Shown one piece after another: positions 1 through 13,970 of a stretch of 64,000 nucleotides of DNA. The translations under genes and the position numbers were made by a program. Source of the stretch: Bretschneidera sinensis (Eukaryota; Streptophyta; Magnoliopsida; Brassicales; Akaniaceae); NCBI GenBank assembly GCA_023935145.1, contig CM043700.1:1124001-1188000 (forward strand). Reading direction: 5' to 3'. The notes beneath the pieces were generated by a model. The model worked only from the letters and a program-made list of their open reading frames with translations. It was not told the DNA's origin and did not search any database. Within the stretch, counting starts at the first letter, position 1. Each line of letters starts with the position of its first letter.

Positions 1-802
1 TTATTTATTTATATTATATATACATATGCATATATATATATATATATGATATTTAGTTTAGGCGATATATCCCCTTCCTTTTTTTTTGGAGGGGGGAGGT
101 GTAGGCTGCATTATATTTACAGTTGCTGAAGTCAAATTTGTTGTTCTTTCATCTGTAGTCTACTTACTACTTCTATAATTTTTGTTTTAAGGTTTTCATT
201 ATGCCTAGGTATGTAGGCTATTGAAATTACTTGATAATCAAACAACAATGATTTCCATTTAACACGAAAGTTAAAGCCTGCTTCCCTTATGCTTCAAGGT
301 GATTCTCAAGCTCCCATGGATAGCTCACAGAGTGGGATGGGATTAGGCTATGTGGGTCGAAAAAAAATTAGAAAATCCAATTGGGAGCAGAATCTTGCCA
401 ACTTTGTCTTTGAAAGCTGTGACACCATCCTCCTGCTGAAAACTATAAGTCCGCAAGGAAGGGCTTTGCACGTTTTCAAATGTGTTCTTAAGCTGTTAGT
501 TTTCAAATCATCACTTATTATTGGGGGAAAACCAATCCCAAATGTCCGCACAACCCTAAAAGAAGCTCTCAGTTCGTCTCATTTTGAATATTTAGTGATG
601 TCTAAGGGCATTTATTCTTTTTAGCATTTTCTTTGTTATCGATCAGGTTGTTTCTAGTCGCATCTTTACGAATGAGTATGAGAACTTTGAGCTAGCTTCT
701 CTTGTGTCTTCTATTTAATCTATTATCAGTCAATTAATATCATGAGGTTTCTTTTTTTTTTTTTTTTTATGATGCTTAATTTGATGGTTCTGTATCATCC
801 AG
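1..802 (+). other. Probable intron of the cyclophilin gene, with AT-rich start
   Basis: The sequence before the acceptor AG at 801-802 reads as intron: T-rich, with a poly-T run near 750-768 and a TA-rich stretch at about 1-60. A 111-codon open frame at 289-624 has no family I recognise and is not needed by the cyclophilin, so I treat it as chance or as a decayed insertion. The upstream cyclophilin exons are outside the window. Confidence 0.5.
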
Positions 803-2012
803 GAAAACACACAATATTTGGAAGAGTATGTGGGGGAATGGAAATTATCAAGAGACTTGGTAGTGTCCAAACTGATAATAATGATAGGTAAGTCCATTCT
901 TGAAATATATTCCTGATCTGTAGCCCTAGATTAAGAGCAAATTGAGCTCATATACTTGTTATGTTCCTCTCTGAAAATATTTCTTTTTCGTTTTCGTTTT
1001 TTATAAATACTTGGGATTTATTCATTCAATAATTTTCCAGTGGCTCAGAAAACTAAAATCGGTAACTGGACCAATCCTTTTTGGAGAGTTTAAATGCATA
1101 TAGTACTATTATCTGTGATCTTTCTCTCTCTCTCTGAATTTTCCACAATATAGAATTGCATATGCGTAGAGGAATGTATGCATGCGTGTGTGTGAGCGGA
1201 TAAAAAAGAGGTTGGTATTTCAACATTATTATTGCTGTGAATACATTGCTGAGCAAATAAATATCCCTAATATCCACCACTACTGAAAGCTCATGTGATA
1301 GCTTTTTCTATGCTCAAATGGATGTTGGAAGAATCCTTCTTAGTCCCTAATCTAAGTAACAAACCAAAGGTTTTTGTTTTTGATAATTATGATTGTGGAA
1401 CTTGCTAAACAATCTTGTTCAAGTGCTTGGTACCCTCTGGGAGAGTTATGAAATTGTTTTTGTTTCTTATAAACAAAAGCTAGACTAAACTCCCAAAGGG
1501 TTTATGAAAAGAACCAATCACTGTTTCAAAAATCATTTTTTGTAAACCATAAACTGCTAGGCCAAACGGTACCTCATTCTAAAATAACTTTAATGATGCC
1601 AATACTTCTCAAGTAGATACTACCAACTATATTACAATTATGGAAATTGCTCTATTGTTGAAAACTTATTAGATATTTATAAGTTCCAGTATCAATAATG
1701 AGGACTGCTACAAAGTTATGATTATGCAGTCAGTCAAATGTAGTATCATATGGGTTCTCTTCATGCTGTAATACCTACTCCTTTACATGCAACTAGATTT
1801 ATAGGTTGCTTAAAGGCAGATGGGTTTGGCCTAATGCACGTGTATGACCAACTCTTTCTCTCGTATCACTCACTTTGTCATTTATGCCTACTTCGTACTC
1901 TTCTTCGAGATGGTACTTCAAGTACAAGCTTATCTCATACTTACATGCTTTCCTCTGCTAATACAGACCTATCCATGACGTGAAGATACTACGGACATCA
2001 GTCAAGGATTAG
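803..2012 (+). CDS. CYP18-2: Peptidyl-prolyl isomerase, PPIL1/CYP18-2 type (3' end only)
   Basis: The last two exons of a small single-domain cyclophilin are seen. Exon 803-887 encodes the motif KHTIFGRV followed by GGMEIIKRLGSVQTDNNDR; exon 1967-2012 finishes with RPIHDVKILRTSVKD and a TAG stop. Splice sites are canonical (AG at 801-802, GTAAGT at 888, AG at 1965-1966) and the phase is consistent, with codon R split between the exons. KHTIFGRV and the VKIL ending are typical of the PPIL1/CYP18-2 subgroup, a proline isomerase associated with the spliceosome in other eukaryotes. The usual RGMEI reads GGMEI here. The catalytic exons lie left of the window, so activity cannot be judged. The gene converges on SPY, with 735 bases between the two stop codons. 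Confidence 0.85.
888..1966 (+). other. Last intron of the cyclophilin gene
   Basis: A 1079-base intron between the two recognised exons, GTAAGT to ACAG. It is AT-rich and contains no feature I can name. Confidence 0.75.
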
Positions 2013-2747
2013 CACTGCAGAGCTGTTACGAAGTCAAATGTTGGCAGACGCTCTGTTTTCAATAGCAAGGCAAATGTTCTTTGGCCAAAATATGAACAAG
2101 CCTCTAATGAGAGATTCATCATTAGAAGATGCGATAAAATTCTGTATTTGAGATCTTTCCCTGAAATGAAGATAGACAGGAGAAATTTCTGGTCATAATT
2201 TGGATCTTTTATTCTTCTCATATTATTTCTTACTGTCACGTGATTGTGAAAATTAAGCGGCTTTCATCCCTATTATTAGCTTTACATCCTTTTAACCAGC
2301 TGCATGGAATTACTTCGGATTAGTGCCTTTTGAACTCTTCCCGTTCATCTGCATTTCTTTAAAGGTGAAGAAAAAGATTAACGAGTTTAAAACGTGGATA
2401 AAGAAAAAGAGGAGGTTACTTTAGGATACCTTTTTAATCTGAATTTACATGCCACTAGTTTTCTATAATCCAAGGGAAAAAATATGATACAAATAAGCAG
2501 CTCATAGCATCATCTCTTCCAATCCGCTATAGTTAATGACGAAAAAAAATCATCTTACCAACTAAAGCCAACATTCCTTTCATGAAACAATGTGGTCCTT
2601 TGCAAGGTGACAAGAAGCATTGTTACCACAAGCCTCAATTCCACCATATGTAAACATTGCATGAGGCTTCATCACTTACAGAAGGAAAAGAATACCTTTC
2701 TGAGCTGAAGAAATCTCCACAAATGCTCTATGCACTCAAAATCAACA
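2013..2747. other. Convergent intergenic region / 3' UTRs
   Basis: Space between the stop of the cyclophilin (+) and the stop of SPY (-). It should hold both 3' UTRs and polyadenylation sites. I see no further gene or repeat. Confidence 0.6.
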
Positions 2748-5700
2748 TTAGCTCAGATTGCCCGACTTCGTGGTCTTAATCAACTGGCTCCCATTCTCTT
2801 CACAGCTGGCAAGATTCAGCATAGATGACGGGATTGAACTAAAGCCATTGGTCTTGATAGATCCAGTAGTACCCTCTGAAACTGTCATTCTTGTTGGCTC
2901 AGAGTTTTTGATAGGTGGCTCTTCGGGAATCCCCTGCTGTTGTAGAATTTCCATGAGCCTCAAAGATGGCACATCACCTTTACTGTATCGGCGCCACATG
3001 TTTCGGTACGTTGACTCCAGACTAAGGATAAAGTTAGCTCCATCACAGACAGGTGATTTAGCCATAAGGTCCCGGAGGCTCATCCTCAAGTTAGAGAGGG
3101 CTGTAATGTCAGACGCCAATTGGAGTGCCAACTGAACATATTCATCTTCATCTTTGGCAATCAGATGCCCTAGCCCTGGATATCAAATAGTCATAAATCC
3201 AGATTAATCCAAACGGACTAAAAACATACAACAATGAAATGGTAAAAAAGGCATATTACACAAAATCATTATCCAATTAATTATTGGATCTTAATCAGCA
3301 GGACTTTGAGCAGCTAAGGCCTACACAGTACACTCTGGATTTAGTCCAAGTGTTACTTTTTTTAAACAAAAAAAATTAAGCAATACTAAAAGCAGAATTG
3401 GATGAGAAAAATGATTTTATAGGGCTACTGCATGCTTAATCTCAGCATTTACCCCTCATCATATAAAAGAAAATGACAAAAAGGAAAAGAAAGAAAAACT
3501 GACCGGACACACAAATTACAGTCAAGTCTAAAACGGGAAAGGTGGAGAAAGCCCGCCAATAAACCCAGATATATGAAGAATTGTACAGCAAGACACTGCC
3601 TTTGTATGTTAGGTCGAAATAGGTATGGCAGGATGCTGTTCTCTCCACTCATTCCGAATCCAAATTTGGCCCATTTACACGTCTGGTTGAACTATAAAGG
3701 ATGTAAATGTTAAGAGGCCTAAAAGAAGTATGATAGCTGAGAGTAAACTTGCACAGTCCATAGAAGTCTTATTGGAGATCTACTTAAAAGAAGATTAAAG
3801 GAAGCCTGAAGCAGACAAGGAGCAAAAGTACAAACAGATGAGAGGTTACGAAACTGTAGTTTGATCACACTTGTATTGACACATTACTAGCTAGTTGACA
3901 ATTGGACTTTCAATGGATTGTACTAGGGTTGCAAAGTTTCCAGTAAAGATGTGCACCCTTTTGGTACAGATTCAAGGGAAGGAATTGAAAGTTCTATATT
4001 CTTGATCCTCCATTTCATATCCTTGAAACTAGATTACATGTGATTCCCCCAGCCAGCATTACACTGACCTTTTATTTAAAACTCAGTTTGGTAACATAAA
4101 CCAACAGAACAAACATACCAATAGGCACCTCACAGGGTACACAATGTCTATCTAATAGACATGATAAAAAAGATAGAAAGGAGAAATCCTTACCAACTTT
4201 GGTGAGAAGACTCACACCAACATTGTGAGCGTGCACAGACCCAGCCATAGTAACACATGGGACTCCCATGAACAAAGATTCACATGTTGTAGTTGTTCCA
4301 GCATAAGGAAAAGTATCCAAACTGAAATAAAAAACAAAACAACCACATAAGTCAAGACTCTAAACATGATGCATATGAGAAGGCCACAAGGACAAACAGA
4401 AATCACGTCTGTCGCTCTTCACAATAAACAGACCTAACCAGGGAGGGAAAAAAAACACAATAATCCTCCTTAGATACAGTAATCAAAAGAACTGCAAAAA
4501 ACTCTCTACAGTCAATATGTCACCCCACTTTCCACTCCCCTTTTTTTATAAATGAACTTTTTTATGAATGAGGTCGTGAACAAGTATCTGAAAAAAGAGT
4601 TGCTTTAAGGCCGTCTAATTTTAGGTTACGAGATCTACATGAACTCAGAAAATGCCCTATGCATTGGCAAGCAATACTACATAGAAAGACTTGGGCACAA
4701 ATAAAATGGCATACAAATTCCATACGGAAAATAAAATAAAGTTCATACAGTATGAAAATGCTGACATTACTATTTTTTGCTCATTTTGATCCAATTTTCT
4801 AAGAAACTTATACCAAACCACTGAAGAGGTCCTCTTTATGTTGGACATACTCATGAGAAGTATGTAACAGCAGGCTTGCCCGGTACAAGATGTCATGCCC
4901 ATGAAGTTAGAAAAATAGCAGAATAAGAATTTGACAAATTGTTCAAGTTCCACTCATATTATACTTCAGTATCCTAATACATAGGACATTTACCAAACAA
5001 GTTTAATTTTCTGACATCTACAATTTTATTGGTATCCTCTCTTTGGAGTTTTGATTAAGGACTTGCTTCTGTAAATCTCAAATCTAATCATGACATGCCA
5101 GTTTCACTTGACCAAAAGATCTATATAAATGCGCTCGTGTTAAGGACTTTATTGCGTCCAGATAGTTGTTTCTAAAGGCATACAATCATAATTAATGGTA
5201 GTGAAATGTAAACTTTAGGATAGGATTTGAATCATGTATTAAAAATATTCCATTCAATGCCTTAACTTTCTTCCAGTTGTTCCAAAATGTTTTCTGCCAA
5301 ATGTCTACTATGGTTTGCCAGAAAGCATTTGTTAAATATAAGTTAGCAAGGAAGTTTTCAGGCCAAAAAAAGAGATCTGAATTGCAAAATCAACCACCAA
5401 ATGATACTGAAAAATATCTACTTAGAGGGTAGATGATGCATGTCACCCAAATAATATTGGGATGATCAAACAGCATATAGAGCATATTTAATTTCCACCA
5501 ACAATTCTCAAAGAAAACATAAGGTGGAAGAAAAGAGTAAAATTTCAATTACAAATAAAATATGAAATAAAACTCAGATATTACCTGATGTCCATTAGTG
5601 AATATGCTTGCATATGGTCATGGTTAAGAAGAATTAAAGGCAAAAGATCGACACGCAATGGTTCCAACCCCAGCTGCTCCAAGGTTGTAAGAAATCTTTG

Positions 5701-8700
5701 CCTAACACTATCACAACAGAAGGGCTTACATTTTACCACAAGTCGAGAGTTTGGAACCGCACATAGTATCCTTGCCCAAACTTGCAGCACGTTAGGTGTT
5801 ATCTGACAAAAGGAAACCAAAATCAAAATACAAATGAATAAAAAGTCCTTCAACATTAAATACACATGTAAAATAGAAGTCTAAAACAAACTACTGAATA
5901 CCTTCGCAAGATTATTAAAGCTACCAAATGTAACAAAGCCATTGGAAAGAGCAGGAGTTGGAGAAACAGGACCAGCCTCTGGAGAAGGTGTATAACAAAG
6001 GAAGCATTCTGGAAGCCGAACTAACTCCTCCACATGCCTGCTATTTGATAAGAGTTTGAGGCATATTTAAAGAAAAATGTATCACACTACTAACATCTAC
6101 CAAAAAAACAATAATTCCATGAGAACACCATTTCCAGGAGTAGTAAAAATAGAACCTACTTCTGCTTAGTATCAGGAGGGTCTGCCAGTGAATCGGTGAT
6201 TCTGTAATCAATGGTAGGCAAACCAGTTGTGTTTGGATAACCAATCCAAGTCACCTAAACAAAGGTAAGCCAAAAGTACAATCAGATACAGAGATTGAAT
6301 TATGTAAAATACAATCCTAGCATATCAAGTAGTAAAGTACGCATACCACAATAGCATCATGCATTAAACCTACCATAACAATCTATGTGAAGATATCCAA
6401 CTCAAGAACGCTTTTATGGAATAACTTAGAGACGCACAACTAATTGTTTCACTCCTTAAATAAAATGCAAGGTTTTAAAATGACTCCCATCGCACACATG
6501 CATATCTCCCTTTCCAATTCCTCATCCAGAAAGAGTAACACATTACACTAGATGGTCTAGAAAAAAAATTCTCTACAAATGTTTGCTCTTTTTGAATTGT
6601 TGCATATGTCATTTCTACCATCTGGTGATATAACTCCCTTCAGATGAGCAGGGAGGCCAATAGGTACATTCTTCCTCCAATAAGAATCTTATGCTTTTGG
6701 TTCCATTCATACAAACAAGAGAAGGTGCTCATTTGACAAACAGAAGTTGAGAAGATGTATTTAACTAACGGCGTAAACAAGTTGAAATAAGCTCATTATC
6801 TTTAACTTATTGGAAATAGAAGGAAAACAAAAAATAGGACCTCAAAGAGTTTGAGCCATGAAACAAGATGTTCTTACACAACATGATATAGCAAACACAC
6901 TCAAACGTTATCACAATAAAAGTGATTCTTAGCCATAGCATATGACAAGGCAGCAAAAGGACCATGACATGCAGAGAGTCATGATCAGGTGGTAACTAAA
7001 AATCCCTTTAGGATTTGAGAGTGGGAGATTCAGTCCCCGATAAATTTGTTGACTGTATGCTTCGCAAACTATTTAGGCGACTAAGTGACCTGCACTCTTC
7101 ATTTTACCTTTAAGTACCCATGTCGAAAGGATATTACACTGCCACAGGTTTGGCTAGTGGGCACTCCAAATTTATGGAATCTATGAAAAAAGACAAATAC
7201 GACATTCAAGCATGTACCCACGTCTGATGTAAGTCCGAGTAACATAGGTCATCAGGAAGTGGCGTTTCCTAACAAAATTCCACTTGAATCAATCTCACAG
7301 TAGCCTTTATTGGGGATAACTTGTACTAGTTACAGAACGATTTCCAAATTTACAGCTGCTTGGATGCAAACAAAATACAAATTGATAACAGAAAGCTAAG
7401 AATAAAGAAGAAGGGAAAAAAAAACAAGAACATTTCACAAAATAACGTAACCAGAACATCAAGACAAAACACCCAAAGAAAAATGGAAGTTTAATAACGT
7501 CAAGCATACCTGAAGTGGTGCTGGTCTGCAAGCCATCATTCCCAACTTATTGTTAGCTGTATGACCAGTCAGTTCTACCAAGATGTCAACTTTATCTTCT
7601 CTAACCATGCTTGCAACCTTTTTTTCATCTATCCCATATATATCTCTCCACACCCCACCCCTTTTTATGACTTTCTCCCTAAACCTATAAGTTTTCGCAT
7701 CAGCCTGCATAGTCATGAGAGAAATAATTCCCAATTGCTCAGAAACGGAGATAATGACATAAGGAATCACGATAATAACTTGTTACACTGACTGAATAAT
7801 GTATCTGTGGTCGTCTGGTCGATATAATGACTAGTAAGACCATAATTTTTTTATAAATAGTAAGATCGTAATTTTAGAATTTAAATTCTGAACCTAGTAT
7901 GATCTCTCGCTATTCCTGAGGCACCCAAAGCAATTTCAAGACAAACAGCCATAGATTTTTCCGCCATTGTGTTGGAAGGGGGAGAGGGGATAGCAGAGGC
8001 ATCCACATGGTGACCAAGGCGACATGGTCCTAGCAGAGGCATTAGAAGAAGGAACACTGACGGTCACAGCAGCCGCATCAGAAGCAATTCTCTGATGGCG
8101 ACAGCAAAAGCAACAGTTGTGTGCTGGTTGTGGTTGGATAGGGGTGCTGGGAACAGTTTAGAAGAAGAAATAGCATCCTATGATAGTCACAAACATGACG
8201 AAAGATGGTGGCTATAGGGATGTTGATGGATGTATAAACTAGCAATTACAGATTAATAATGGCTGCTCAAGGCAGCGGCAAATAATGGCAACAACGCTAG
8301 CAAAGAAGGAAATGACTACCTAGTATGCTTGTAATATTTTCCCAAGACTCAAAACACTTGATCTGGCTATAAGTTTCTTTAAGTCCCCAATGAAGTAATA
8401 AAAAATGAAGTTGGAATTACTTAAATAATTTTTTTTACCAGAACACGACCACTTAGATAAATAAAAAAGAAAGCAGAAGGGAAAATAAGTAAAAAATGTA
8501 GTTTAATAAAGTCTGTGAAGCAAATAACAAGTGGTATTTAGTTGAAGTCCTGTAGCATCAGATATAATGATGGGAGGTTCGACTCCAGATGGATCAAGAT
8601 ACGCAAGCAACTCAAATAATTAGATCCCAAGATAATTCATACCTTCACAACTGCTGAATAAACGACCACCTTGTAGTTTGTGTAGTCATGATAGACAAGA

Positions 8701-11700
8701 GGGGCTTCAATAAAATAAGAAACAGAATGAGTAAAATAATCTGGAGATACATATCCAATCACAAGTGGTCGCTCTGGATCTTTTGTGTTATCCCATGAAG
8801 TGTACTGTGTATATAATCTCATGAAGCGCCTCCCCCAGTCCCTGCATGTAGACAATTCAGTTCAGATGAATCCGCTAAAGCTAAAGCTCAAGATTTGTGC
8901 AATCTTAAAGGCGTTCCTACTGATAGACATCATAAATTTAACCACATCCATAGCATAAAATAGGATTTACACACCTGTGTCTATAAAATAGCAACAAGCG
9001 AGCGAAAAAAATGAAGCTAAATGATTATATTATTTTTAAAAGTTGTGATTATATTAGACAATATAAAATTAAAAGTCATTTGAGAAGAAGACTTAAAGAG
9101 GATAGTCGGACAGTCAGAATTGACAACCACAAACTCTCACCTGACTCAAACTCAAGAAGCTTTCATTCCAACTATACACACATAATACAGGCATGCAAGG
9201 CCACAGAACAAACTATCATGGTGATGCAGGTGATGATCCCTTGCTAATGCTTGATGTAATACTTCTTCTATGCTTATAAAAATGCTACTTGGAGAACATA
9301 TTTGCAAGTGATCAAAAAGGAAATGTGTGCCGAAGTATAGAAATCAAATGAAACCTGTGAGCCTCAAAAAGTTTATCATCATGTCCTTCATTTATGTAGT
9401 TCATCGCAAGCAATCGATTCTGCAAAAAAAAAAAATCGAAAAAGTACATATAAGAGGGTCCAAGAACCATAACACAGAAGACACCTTTACCCTAAAATCA
9501 ATAGACAAGCATCTAGGTCCTAACATGGTCCTAAACAAGCACTGCCTTCAGTCACTAGTATCAAAAGTAGAAATACCTAAGACATAATCAGATACTAAAC
9601 TTTCATCACATCTCAAAAACTCCAATAGTGAAATCACCAATTAACATTGCAATTTTCAGAGAATAAAAGAACAACCCAAAAAGGGGAACAATGACTATGA
9701 TGAATTTCTAATGATAGGAAAATGGATGAATGATAACCTAAGCAAAAGAATAGTGAATATTCAGAGGATTCGAGTATCTAACTTTACATCTCGAAGGCTA
9801 TAAGGAAAAAGATGTGTCTGTCAGGTTCGGTTCTTCTTAGTTGGATTAGGCGGGTTCGACCAAAATGCTATGCTTACACATAAGACTACCCCTCTTCCCG
9901 AAAGCTTCGCAGGGACTACTTTACGATCGGACGACCGCCCTTAGGGGGTTTACTGCACAAGGCCCCTGCAGAGGAAAAGCTTTCTCCCAATGAATATAAG
10001 ATGTTCAGCTCCGCACAACATAGGGATTGGCATGCTTTCGGGAAAAACATAGAATAGTAGAAAATCCAGCATGCGGAACACGACGATCATTAGAAATTCA
10101 CGAATTAAAGATGCTGTAATATACTCTTTCCCATAACTTCTCATACCAGACCAACCCACTGAAATGCAAATAGGGATCAAAAATGTGGTCAATATTACGA
10201 AGAATAAAGAGATACCTTCTATACCGAAATAAAAATTGATGTTTTCATAAGGAAGCCATTGAAGGCTTTCCACAAATTGAGATTTAGCCGTAGAAGGGTC
10301 AAATTGTATCCGAGGAACAGGAGAATACAAAAAAGTAGTAAGAGAGGCGCACAGACCAATTAATTGTATCGGTCGTATTCTTGAATTTTGAATGAAAAGA
10401 GGAGTAATGCTTCCTAGCCCGGGACACAGAATAGGACCACTTAGATGAGAATAGCATTCACAGAAATGTTCTAACATAGAGTAGAATCGAACATTGAAGA
10501 GATTAGTTGACAACAGTAAAAAGATGGGCGCCTAATTCCAATACAATAGGGGTCCATCAGTGCAAGTCAGCTGAACACCGTGATTAATGAGTGGGTAGGT
10601 GGGTTAGATGCACCTCTTGCCCAGTAAGAAGTAATGAGGCTAGTCTCCCCCTGGAAGTAGTGGGGCCCCCTTCCCGCGTATACGCCTTTATTTAGATTCT
10701 TTCGATTTTTGAATTATTTATCCAATGGAGAATCTTTCTAAAAAAAATCTCTCTGGCAAAACGAAATTCGTCGATTCAATCCAAGGTGCACCTTGCCTTC
10801 TTTTTAAGTAGCTTTGTTATGCCTATTCAGCTAGTGAGGCATTGGTCATAGCCGAAATTCGTCGAAGAAGAAGAGGAAGTTTTGTCTTTTCTTTCAATCC
10901 AAGTAAGAGAACAAAGAAACCACTCAAAAATTAAAGTTAGATAAAGAAGTTTCAGTAAGAACTCGCACTAGACTTCTTCCCCCCTTTCCACTTTTCCTCT
11001 CTCCTTTTGTTTGTGCTTTCACCTAGGCTTTTCATTCTACTTTATAGAGACAGACCCAAGGAAATTCGAAGAATTCTTTTTGTAGAAAGGTGAGGCACTT
11101 TCCCCGACATACCAAAAAAAATCCAGGATGATAACTTTCAAAAGACGAGTAAGAGACTGGGAGGGCGAGGCTTTTGAAACCAAACAAGGCTAGAAGGAAC
11201 ATGGGAATTAGCACCATTCCTATGAGTGCTTTTGTCTTGAAGAGCCAACAAAGGGGCAGCCCTCTTTCTCTATATCAGTCTCGGTTTAGCATCATCATAT
11301 ATCGATCCGGATAAAATTGTGATTGGTTGTAGCGCGGATTAAGGAGCTGCTCCTCCATGCTGTGGCTGTGGCTGTGGCTGTGGGGATGGGGGCTGCTGCC
11401 GCTTGATAGAGGCAAAAGCTGGGACCACCAGAGCTATCTGCGCCGAGTGTATCGATTGAAAGAGGGAGGAGGCAACTCAAATGCCAGCGCAAAAATAGAA
11501 AGAGTCGTGCCGTTCAAAGTGGAATTCTTCTAAGATCCATCCATTGCTCGATTTTGCATACTCTGCTCCCAAAATGCAAAGAGACTTGCGAGGGCAGATC
11601 CGGGTTGGTTGGTCCAAAAAGTCATGGGAGAGGTAGGCTAAGTGAAATAAAATAATATACTGGTGCTACTATAGAATCTTATGAATCACGCACGGCACAC

Positions 11701-13913
11701 TTTTTATATCTCCTCCATCTACAAGGTGAATAGCTTAGCTTACAGCACAGCGTGTTCGCCACCACACCGCCTGGCTGGTGCATTGGCCTTACCGTAATAG
11801 GGCCGAGAGGTATGACCCTTCAATTAGAATTAGAACGCCCCATATCTCGTGCCACGCGGAGCGTGGCATTTCCTTTTATAAAATCTGTATACAAAAAGAT
11901 TCATTCTTTTCTTTATGAATCAAGTACCATTCAAAGAGTGCATTGCCTCTTTAAATGAAGAAGATAACGCTTTGTATACACCCTTGAGCCATATTCGTCA
12001 CTCTAGGCTCACCATTATTTCATTTCATTCTATTTATGGGTTCTAGCTCCAAAGAACATATGCATGGAGCTATGTCAACTTAAGTACGTCTCGTTGACCA
12101 AACGATTAGGTATACCACGCCACATATCATCCCCTCTTTCCATAGAAAAAAAGAAAAGATATAGGTTTTTTTAACATTACGTAAGGTAGCTTCCTTACTT
12201 AGCGCTTGAGCTAAGGATCTAATCAGAGTCAAACTCAAATTCAAAATGAAAAAAAACCTTTCCTTTATTAGCCGAAGTACAAGTGTACTACTTGATATTT
12301 AGTAAAGGCAGATTAAGCCAAAAAATCTTTTTTTCTTTAAGTATCAACGTCCTCGTTGAGAGTCACTTGCGAAAGGTCCAGTAGTCTCTGACTTGGTCTT
12401 CAAATCGTAAGTTCAGCCCGTTCCCAGCTTACCTCGCTCTCAGATTGGCCTTTTTACTTGACTAAGTAGTATTTCACTCGTGCAGCAGGTGTATGGGCTA
12501 GCCCATGGTTCGATCAGCTATAATATACTGAACTTCTTCTTTAGTAGGTTCATCTACAACATCTGGTGGTGCCCTCGTGGGCACGTTCCTTTTTGGGTCG
12601 GTTTGCTCTAATCGAAGTCAACTGAATCACATGGAATACGGGGTGAGTTTTCACCGAGCTGATCGCTTGAGTCTATAGGCTACCTCTCCCATCCGCTTCT
12701 CTACAAGGTCTACTTTCTTCTTCCTTCAGACCAGACCAAGCCTTTAGTTTAAGTAGGTTTGGGCTAGGTCATTGCGATCATGCCTGCTACCTCTTGGCAA
12801 AGTAGGCTGATTGGCGAGCCCCCTCTTTTCGCAATGGCGTGGGGCGTTAAAGACTGTTAACCCATGGCCAACTCGAAGAGGTTGAAGTTCGACGCAAAGC
12901 TTTTTGGTTGTTAAGTTATAGCAGCACTGAGCAACATCCAACAGCTCTAGTCCTTCTGGTTTGCACTAAAGTGCCTTAAGTAGCACTTGAGGGGTCCGTT
13001 TATTCTCTCTGTCTGAACTTTCAAAGATATACCGACCGTATGTATCTTACCATCAGATACCGACAATCGTCTTCTAACGTTACCAACCTTTAAATATCGT
13101 GTTTTCATCAATTTCACATAACATATAAAAAACTCTTTTCATCATCAGAAACAACCTGATTTCCAACCTCTTGCATTGCATTACCATAATGAAAAGAAAG
13201 AAAAAAAAAAGAGGTTACTATTGATTCGGAATGAACCTTTCCCGGTGGAGGAAAGGAATAGTGAGAAATTCCTATGAAGCATCCAGGAACATGAAGATTC
13301 AATCGGTCGACGAATTCGTAAGAGGTCCAAGGAAATCAAAGGTCCGCTTCCACAATTTCATCTATATCGAATCTTAATATCAGAATAGCTTATATAGTCA
13401 TGATTCAATTCAGGTCCACTTACTTTTGATTGATTTCTCATTTTTCGAATTTGATTGGAACAATGGAGTACATATAATATAAATAATAAAGTATCTCATT
13501 CGTGTCTCTGTTACAACACGACGAAACTAAATGGATCGAATGAAATCCAATAAGAAAAAAATATAAGATAGATTTAGGCTGCACACCTAAATTTCTTGGG
13601 ATTGTAGTTCAATCGGTCAGAGCACCTCCCTGTCAAGGCAGAAGCTCCGGGTTCGAGCCTCGTTAGTCCCAACCTAGGATCCGATTAATTGATCAATTCA
13701 TCTCTCCATTTTCTGTGGAGAGGAGAGACATATGTAGATTATTACAATCAGGAGTATCACCATATTCAGGATTCAAAGAAAAACCATATAGGTCTAGCTT
13801 TTTTTGATTGTTCTTGATCCATCGAATAGAGTAGCACAATTTATTCCCCAGAGCACAGAGCTAGGGTAAACTCATCAGCTGGATAGCTATAGTACAGAGT
13901 ATAAGGAGAGAAC

Positions 13914-13970
<57 letters not shown>

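Noticed and set aside
289..624. 111-codon open frame on the plus strand
   Set aside because: Lies in the presumed cyclophilin intron and matches no family I know; codon pattern and context do not support a gene.
9950..10016. Extension of the nad4 frame past PIPM (LCGAEHL...)
   Set aside because: This is read-through into the group II intron starting GTGCG, not protein sequence.
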